From: Parastagonospora avenae f. sp. tritici 18332-5 | Taxonomy: Eukaryota > Ascomycota > Dothideomycetes > Pleosporales > Phaeosphaeriaceae | Direction of reading: 5' to 3' | NCBI GenBank assembly: GCA_022559985.1 | Contig: JAFJTR010000011.1 | Coordinates: forward strand, 496,001-560,000 | DNA: 64,000 bases | Shown: positions 56,713-64,000 of the stretch, piece after piece | Layout of the letters: each line of letters opens with the position of its first letter | Numbering within the stretch: the first letter of the stretch is position 1 | Translations under genes and position numbers: made by a program | The notes under the pieces: generated by a model | What the model was told of the DNA's origin: nothing | What the model saw: only the letters and a program-made list of their open reading frames with translations | Databases searched by the model: none

Positions 56713-57780
56713 GATGTGTGTTTCCGCTCTGCTCTCTCTGCTTGATTTTTGTGTTTCAGCACTTGCAAAGTCACACTGTTCTGGATTTTTTCCCTCGAGA
56801 TACCACACCTGCGTTTGCCACGTCCATAGATCGATATAGTCCGCGCACTGAACGCTTTTCCCACACACACTTTTGCATATTTTATCTCTTTTCGGAAAGT
56901 TTATACACTTGATATTTCAAGATCGGTACATATAATTCAAAACATGATACTCAAGCATTGTCTCGCCTGTGATTGTGATTGTGATTGTGCATGTTGCTTG
57001 CAGGTGTGCATGTGTATGCTGCAGTCTTCCCAAGGCCTTCCATCTTGACTGTCACCAAGCCGGGCGCTCAGCAAAGCATACTCTCCTTATCACACGCATG
57101 ATCGACTTGCGCATCAGCGAAGGTGGCGCACTCATGGACATGTTCCTTCTCCCAGCGCCAAGACGGTCCTTATCTTCCTCCAGTCCGCTTCACTCCCACC
57201 GTGACCCAGGCTCTCCGATCGATCACATCTCCCCAGCATCTGCTCGCAAGAAAGCCTAATGACAAGAACCATGCTTTTGACACTTGAATCGTCTACGGAT
57301 GTAATCATCATCACCCCAAACCCAACAAGGCGTCTTATCTCCCGGGCACCCTTTCAACACCTACCCAGTCCAGCTCCCATAGCCGTGGGCTGGCCAGCCA
57401 CGATTTTGACAGCCATCCAATCTGCTGCCCGGCCGTTGGATATTTGTCAGGTCCCCAAGCGCGCTGCCTGCGACTGTTCGCCGATCTGCTTCGCTAGCTT
57501 AGATGTGGTAACCACTCGCGTGGTATGCCTTATCGGTGGGCTGGTGTGGGGGAGGCTGAGGCGCGGGTTGCGTGTGACGCCGGGGGTGTGGTGCGGTGGG
57601 GCAGGCATCACAAAGCGGCGACGAGGGATTGGTTTGTATGAAGTTATTGCATTAATGGGTCATGGCTAGGAGATGTCTAGTCTATTCCTACAAGAGTCAG
57701 CTGCTAGAGCTGTGGCATGGAGGTTTGAGTCGTTTGATTCGTCGTTTATCGACCGTAACTTCGTTTCGTCGTCACTTCTT
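56713..57780. other. Convergent intergenic region
   Basis: 1.07 kb between the 3' ends of the ammonium transporter (plus) and the WW-domain gene (minus). A 136-codon ORF at 57259-57669 resembles nothing known to me. A GATTGT triplet repeat lies at 56971-56988. Confidence 0.45.
56971..56988. repeat. Microsatellite (GATTGT)3
   Basis: Three perfect copies of a hexamer in the 3' flank of the ammonium transporter gene. Confidence 0.7.
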
Positions 57781-58644
57781 TTAGAACAAAGCGGTTCCCA
57801 GCATCGCTCCACCGAGGAATCCAGCGGCAATGGGCAATCCAGCTCCACCGCCGTAGCCATAACCCATCGGACGGCCGTAGGGTCCAGCAGGCCTGACTAT
57901 CCTTACATTCGGGTTGGAGTATGGGCCCTGCGCATACGGGTTGTAGCCGTATGCACCACGCGGCGCGAATGCTCCCCTAGGAGGCTCGATGTACACGTCG
58001 CGGCCCTGCTGGTCCTTGCAGAGGAACTGAGGTTGGCCAGTCTGGATCGCCTTCATGAGCGCCTCTCGAGCGCGAAGGTGAGCCATGTAAGCCTGGCGCT
58101 CCTGCTCTGCGCGACGGGCACGGCTTTGTTCGCGCTGCTCATGTGTCTGGCCCGTGATCTTGTCCTTGAGCTTGCGCGAGAACTTGCTCAGGCCTTTCGG
58201 TTGGTCAGCACCAGCAGCGGCCTTGTTCGTCGGTCGCTGAGGCAGTTCATCGTGGTCCGAGTCTTCTGCGGCGAGATCCTCCAGCGTCATTGTCCTATGC
58301 ATTCTGCTGTGCTTCTTGCGCTCCTCCGGACTCAGCGTGCTGAGATACTGTTCGTCGTCGAACGGATGCACCCATGTACTACGCGGCGGATTGGCTGTGG
58401 TGTCGACGAAGAACTGGTGGCCCTCTTCAGGGTCGAATGAGCGCACCCATCCTCGTGGAAGCTCGCGCATTTCGTCCTCCATGGAGCGCCTGCGATCGGG
58501 AGGGATGCCATTCCTCTCCGTGCGATGGCCTGGACCATCAGTGGAAACTCGACTGATGCCAGGTTCGGGGGCGGAAGATGAAGATGAAGCTGTGGCGGCC
58601 TCATACGACGGCGGCGGCTCGCTCGGTGCTTGGGCCGCTGACAT
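57781..58644 (-). CDS. WW-domain protein with PY motif and glycine-rich tail
   Basis: Intronless, 287 residues from ATG 58644. A PPPSY motif lies near residue 11 and the WW domain at about residues 61-95 (LPRGWVRSFDPEEGHQFFVD, second Trp in PPRSTWVHP). Next is an acidic linker (DLAAEDSDHDELPQ), a charged helix (LSKFSRKLKDKITGQTHEQR, RRAEQERQAYMAHLRAREAL) and a Tyr/Gly/Pro-rich tail ending in a hydrophobic LPIAAGFLGGAMLGTALF segment that could insert in a membrane. WW domains bind Pro-rich ligands, and PY motifs recruit Nedd4/Rsp5 ligases, so an adaptor role is possible. Fungal proteins with this plan exist as uncharacterised WW proteins. The partner is unknown. Confidence 0.82.
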   Translation of the reverse strand: MSAAQAPSEPPPSYEAATASSSSSAPEPGISRVSTDGPGHRTERNGIPPDRRRSMEDEMRELPRGWVRSFDPEEGHQFFVDTTANPPRSTWVHPFDDEQYLSTLSPEERKKHSRMHRTMTLEDLAAEDSDHDELPQRPTNKAAAGADQPKGLSKFSRKLKDKITGQTHEQREQSRARRAEQERQAYMAHLRAREALMKAIQTGQPQFLCKDQQGRDVYIEPPRGAFAPRGAYGYNPYAQGPYSNPNVRIVRPAGPYGRPMGYGYGGGAGLPIAAGFLGGAMLGTALF

Positions 58645-60408
58645 GTTGGAAGGTTTCGGCGAATTTATTCTGAGTAGGGGATAGTTTCAGGCGCAAATGA
58701 AATTACCGATCACTGCAGGTGCAATTTCAAGTAATGCCGTAGGAGTAGGGTCGTGTGATGTTGGTATCGAGAATCGTGGTCACAGAAACCAGTGACATGT
58801 GCATGATGGAAGTGTGGCGCCAGCTTAGCGCCACGATGACGTGCAGGAAACGCTGTGGCTCAGTCGTCCCGTTCCGCAGCTGACGCCCGTGGACATAGAC
58901 TCAACGTTCGAGCACCATCCCGTGACAGTTTGCGAACGCCGTTCTTCCTGGACCATACTCAAAACTTGAAGAAGACCGTGAAGTACACGTGCTACCAGAG
59001 GCTTGACAAACCTCGTCCCCTTCACATGAAAGTAACTACAATAGGGCGCATGTCCGCCCCGCTGCTTGACCTCTACAACTAGGCCTCGGATCTCGCCGAG
59101 CGCGTGCCATCCGTCACACGATGTTCAGACTTCACTCTATCGAGGCGTATGGCGTGAGAAGCTCCGGGTCATGAGCTGGAACAGTGGAGAGGTTTCGGCA
59201 GTCATGGGTGCTGTACCTTGCATCCTCGTACGCCTCAACATCTACTCGGTGTACTACTGCATCCAACACCGCACATGCTTTTGCTGGGTTTAACTCCAGC
59301 AAACTCCCTCATTCGGCCTCATCGGACTTCTTGAGGGTTTGCTGGCATCAGTTCCGCACTCCAATATCTGAGCAGTGCTTGAATACGTCATTCGCTTTCC
59401 ATCGACAACTAAGCACGGGATGCTATCGCGGCTTCTACAACACTTTTGTTATGGTGTTAGCATTCAGCCTTGCAGAAGAAACTACGAACATGGTCAACCC
59501 ACGTACATGGGCGTAAACACAAGAACTAAGGCTCCACCAGCAAGGGATAGTGGACGGTCATTCGCATTCAACGGCCTTCCACATCGGGTGAATCAACATT
59601 GATCAGACTGACTGGGCCAAGAAGCCTCGCGGACGATTACATGTCTCACGATCACCAACACCTGCGCTTCCCCAGATCCAGTGTCCGCATCTGCCACTCG
59701 ACAATCGGGTTAGAGGTCCCGTCCTGCGTCACTATACTCCCGTCAACTCATGTAGCTGTATCCTGGAAATTAAATCTACGTCTCGACCAGATGTGGACAT
59801 CCCGCAGATTTTCCAAGTGTGGCAAGCCATTTTCGCAGACTTTGGCTGATGTGTCTTGCGTAGGTCGACTGTCCACCCTGTGGCAAGCAAAGCAACTCTA
59901 CTTCTACTGCGACGGAACTCATTCGCAATTTCGTCCTAGAAAGAGCCGCAAAGTGCCATGTCTTGAATTCGTTCCGGAATCCGCGCCTTGCGGTCTGGCG
60001 CATCCCGTTGCATGTACTCGAAGGGACTTTGTGACTCCTTACACAAGTACCTGCATAGTAGCGATCTGCCTTGCGTAGCGTCGCCCAGGATTACTGCCAC
60101 ACCTCCACATCACAGCATCATGTCTTATGCACGCGACCAACCTGCCCAATTCGATCGTAGACAGCGCCGTTCATGTGAAGCATTCTTCACAGCCCAACAT
60201 TAGAATTCAATAAATGGGTATATAGTCTTGGTGGAGATGCCGGGGCAACATGGGGCTGGCAACTCTGCATTCCGAGCTGCATTCCGTCAACACGTTGATA
60301 ACTTCTTCATTTACGCAGACACGCCAATCTAATTTAATTGTCTGAGACTCTTGGTTTGGTCTCAGACCTGCCGTTCCTTCTCGCTCTTTACCGTCTGGTT
60401 CGGCGATC
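58645..60408. other. Divergent intergenic region, nothing recognised
   Basis: 1.76 kb between divergent starts of the WW-domain and GH81 genes. A 159-codon plus-strand ORF (59599-60078) and others show no family resemblance or splice-supported structure. It should hold both promoters. Confidence 0.4.
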
Positions 60409-63400
60409 ATGACGCTCTTGTTACTGTTTTTTGCGCAGCTATCCACCGTATACAGCCTACCAGCTGGAGACCTGCAGCCAAAGGACGTTGGCTTAGATCA
60501 GCGAGATATCTCAACACTTACCGTCCAGCCACCAACGACCAGTTACAGTACTGCCATTACTTCACTACAGTCCTTGTCGATAACCGTACTACCATCCTTG
60601 ACAGGTGTATGTACGCCCTCAACGCGCAATATTAATTCTAAAACAAGCTTTACTGACGATTGTGTCAGAGTATTCTTACTGCGCTCCCTTCAAATGGTGT
60701 TTTCACGGAGGACCCGGTCCATGGACCTGGTGCTACGCAGACAGATAAGCCATTGTGTCCGCTCGAAACACCGCTAGTTCCTGGTCCGACTGTCCCTTTC
60801 CAGCCCGTATCAGCGAACATTTTCCAGCCCATCGAGTCCGGGAAGCCCGCACAATCTATTCCGTTCAGTGGTGGCCATTTTGTAAAGAAGGAGCACATTG
60901 TTGACGGGAGTGTACCAATTCAAACAAACAAATTCTACGCCAATTTCTTCCTTGGGGGGCAAGGAAACCCTGTGTGGACACACCCATATCATCTCGTCTG
61001 GGCGAAGGGTGATGGTGAGAGTGGCTCCAATGGCATGGCTATCAGCCACACAGAACGCACTCAATTTGCGTATGGCCCTCCTAACTCCGGTCCCATTCCG
61101 CAATTTTTCATTTCCCCGATCGGGATCCATCATATAGTGCTCTCCGCAGAAGAGTTGCGTAACGACACTGTTCTATCAGTTGAGGAGCTGAAAGCCTTCT
61201 CCGTCTACGCAAACTTTGCACCGTCCGCCGACTCTCCAGTCGTAATGACTCTACCCGTGGTGCAGGGCATGGGAATGATCACGGCCATATACAACAAAGC
61301 AAGACCTATGATTCGAAGTGGTGTCTTTTTCCGCTCCTTCGACTATGTCAAGACTGTCAACCCCGGAACATTCAAATGGCGTGTCAAACTCAACGATAAT
61401 TCCCAGTGGCTCTTTTACGTTACACCGCTCAGTTCTCAGGGCATACCGCCATTTAAATTGGAAGACAGCTCCGCCATTTCAGGCCCTTCTGACTTCAAAG
61501 GGATGATTCAAGTCGCCAAGAACCCGGTCGGAGCTTCGGGGGAAGATTCTTTTGACGCAGCCGCCGGAGCTTATGCCGCGAGTGCAACTATCTCTGGCAC
61601 GGTAGATGGAACTAGCGGTAGTTACACACTTGAGTGGACCAAGGGTGGTGTTCAGAGTAAAACCTTGCTCATGTACGCGCTACCACACCACGTGGAGTCC
61701 TTCGATCAAGAAACAAAAGGAGCTTTGACAGACATCAGGCTTGTCACGACGACAAAGGGCTACGCGCGGGCTGTACTTGCCGATAGCATCACAATGCTTG
61801 AAAACGATCTTCCAACCAGTATCGGATTCGCTCCTTGGGCAAAGAACCAGAACGGCGGTGCAGGCGGGACTGAGAATGTCGATCTGGGTACGGCAGCACT
61901 TGCCCTTGTCAACAGTGCCAGCCACGCGGAGCTGAGTCAGGACTTCATCGCGCAAACCAAACTAAACAGCATGTACTACTCTGGCAAGGGTCTCGCCAAA
62001 TTCGCTGCTATTTGCTATACTGTGAGCAACATAGCTGGCAATCGCAATCTCGCAGCATCTGGACTACTCAAACTCAAAGACGCTTTCAATGTCTTCGTTA
62101 ACAACACTCAGCCTGAGCCTCTTGTCTACGATACTGTCTGGAAGGGTGTTGTTTCCAATGCTACGTATAAGGCACCTTACGATCCGGGGCTCGACTTTGG
62201 CAACACACTGTACAACGACCACCACTTCCACTACGGGTATTTCCTCTACACTGCAGCGGTCATTGGCTACCTCGACCCAGACTGGCTTGATGAGGGTAGC
62301 AATAAAGCCTGGGTCAATACGCTTGCTAGAGACTACGCCAACCCTGTGACAGATGAGTACTTTCCTTTCCAGCGCTCTTTCGACTGGTTCCATGGACACT
62401 CCTGGGCCAAAGGTCTTTTTGAATCTTCCGACGGCAAAGACCAAGAATCTACTTCCGAGGATACGTTTGCGACATACGCACTCAAAATGTGGGGTAGAAT
62501 CATTCGCGACTCCAACATGGAGGCGAGGGGTAACCTACAGCTCGCAGTGCAAGCACGCAGTCTCCGCAACTACTTCCTCATGACTTCGGACAACCAGAAC
62601 CAGCCTCCGTCGTTCCTGCCTAATAAGGTCACTGGCATTCTTTTCGAGAACAAGATCCATCATACGACCTATTTTGGATCCAACGTAGAGTACATTGAGG
62701 GCATACATATGATTCCTCTCAATCCAACCTCTGCATATACTCGTGGGGCGAAATTTGTGAAGGAAGAGTGGGATACGTACTTCAGCAGCGGCCGGGTCGA
62801 TCAAATCCAGGGCGGCTGGAAAGCTATCCTTTACGCAAATTATGCACTCATCAATCCGCAAGCCGCATACGATTTCTTCGCAGACCCAAATTTCAACACA
62901 CAACTGGATGGCGGCGCCAGCCGAACCTGGTACCTTGCGTACACAGCAGCACTACTTGGTGTGCAAAATGGTAACGTTCAGGCGGACATGCGTTACAACA
63001 ACCCAGCGTCGAGCACGCCGAAGAGTTCGGATGTTCCTGAGAAGATGGATTTTGCCTCTACACCATCACGGGTGAAGACTTCTACCGTCAACGCACCTGC
63101 CTCTACACCCTCGCCGGCGAAGACTCTCTTTGCCAACGCAGTCATACCGCCGGATAACCGACCATGGCCCCATGGTTTCAACTGGCCGAAGAAGCCCAAT
63201 GCAGTGAAGACGACGTCCACGTCTAAGCCAGCAAAGGCAACAAGCACACTATCAAAACCTCAGGGCTCGGTGCTGCCAGTACGAACATCTGTCAGTGCTA
63301 CCACTGTAGCCGCGGTTTCGACACCACGGGTCATGCCATTGCCTGCACCAGTCGGACCAGTGAAGCCTAAGCCAACGACTACGGTGCGCAAGTATGATAT

Positions 63401-63446
63401 ACCGGACATGAGCTGGGCGTTCCAAGACGTACCGCCGGCACCTTGA
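60409..63446 (+). CDS. Endo-1,3-beta-glucanase, glycoside hydrolase family 81
   Basis: Secreted wall hydrolase of the Eng1/Eng2 type that cleaves 1,3-beta-glucan, used in cell separation or wall turnover. Exons 60409-60606 and 60669-63446 with a 62-nt intron (donor GTATGT), 991 residues. Signal peptide (about residues 1-17, TLLLLFFAQLSTVYS), a Ser/Thr-rich linker, then the GH81 N-terminal beta domain starting PVSANIFQPIESGKPA. The catalytic region has NDHHFHYGYFLYTAAVIGYL and WFHGHSWAKGLFESSDGKDQ followed by ESTSED, with the conserved acidic residues. FGSNVEYIEGIHMIPLNP and the C-terminal GH81 end WYLAYTAALLG follow. Beyond that is a Thr/Pro/Lys-rich tail of about 160 residues with ASTPS repeats, likely O-glycosylated. 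There is no GPI-like hydrophobic end, so it is probably soluble or wall-bound. Confidence 0.95.
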
Positions 63447-64000
63447 GCTGTCAATTGTCAAGAGGCAAAGGATATAATGATTAGCTGAAGATGGGATGAA
63501 TTTTGGACGACTAATGGATTCAAATCAAGGCTTATGGGTTATGTTGATATTATTGGTGTCTGATTGCACAGGGGTGGCTGGGTTTCGCTGGAGGATTTGT
63601 GTAAATAGATATTAATTTGTGTATAAACAATGGATACAATACGAAGCTAGTACGCGGCGAGTCCTTGTTGCTTCTCCATGTCACAACCTCCCTCAAGTGC
63701 TTACGAAGGTGGTTTCACTGCGATATCCGCACCGGCTAATCATTTGCAAGACATGTTCCGATGACGGTGTGCCGGTGACATATGCACATGCACAACTTAC
63801 TCGTACTGGCGTGGTGGCTAATGCAGATGGCGCATGCGCACGACCGTGGTTGACGGCCCAAGACATTGGACCCTCAGCTGCCACCCGAGTTTTCTCTCGG
63901 CGAAGGAAGAAGTGCGCAAGACGAAAGATAAGACATGTGAAGGCTTGATTGTCTTGACCCAAGCCACGATGGGTTCCTATAATGACCACAACGAGCACAT
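63447..64000. other. 3' flank of the GH81 gene, nothing recognised
   Basis: 0.55 kb to the window edge. Short ORFs of about 100 codons on both strands overlap and are uninformative. Confidence 0.4.

Overview
The window is nuclear DNA of a filamentous ascomycete (Pezizomycotina), most likely a Dothideomycete. Genes are dense and lie on both strands. Most introns are 42-62 nt with GTNNGT donors, CTAAC/CTGAC-like branch points and NAG acceptors. The protein set is typical of such fungi: SAGA Spt8, a Zn2Cys6 regulator, an Egh16-like surface protein, a GH81 glucanase, a HET-domain relic and a DUF8035-type protein. No bacterial signatures, CRISPR arrays, rRNA or convincing tRNA genes were seen. Exon structures below were worked out by hand from frame continuity, splice signals and remembered family patterns.

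Left part (1-9.5 kb): the 5' part of SPT8 (minus, cut by the left edge), divergent to a ZNFX1/Hrr1-like SF1 helicase with an NF-X1 zinc finger; then a secreted GPI-anchored PLC-like phosphodiesterase (minus) and a small calycin-like protein. From 9.5 to 12.5 kb is a gene-poor stretch holding a decayed secreted metalloendopeptidase-like gene. It ends at a TRI12-type MFS transporter.

Middle (15-35 kb): a small C2H2 zinc-finger protein, an unknown low-complexity protein, actin-interacting protein 1 (AIP1), a Zn2Cys6 transcription factor with a GC-AG intron inside its zinc cluster, MCM4, an alpha/beta hydrolase, a DOMON-cytochrome b561 protein, a DUF8035-type Arg-rich protein and an Egh16-like surface protein.

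Right part (35-64 kb): a degenerate HET-domain gene with three in-frame stops, an inositol-monophosphatase-like enzyme, an unusual run of short Lys/Arg-rich ORFs (39.1-40.8 kb), mitochondrial GatB, a large disordered protein, ribosomal protein uL15, COPII Sec24, AP-2 sigma, a 3.2 kb gene-free stretch ending in a GATA-site-rich promoter, an ammonium transporter of the Mep1/3 type, a WW-domain protein and a GH81 endo-1,3-beta-glucanase.

The genes do not form one pathway. They are mostly housekeeping functions (transcription, replication, translation, vesicle coats, actin) mixed with secreted or surface proteins. The most unusual parts are the two pseudogenes, the small basic ORF run, the GC-AG intron and a signal-peptide intron with tandem acceptors. 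The Mep-type promoter with five GATAAG sites is the clearest regulatory signal.
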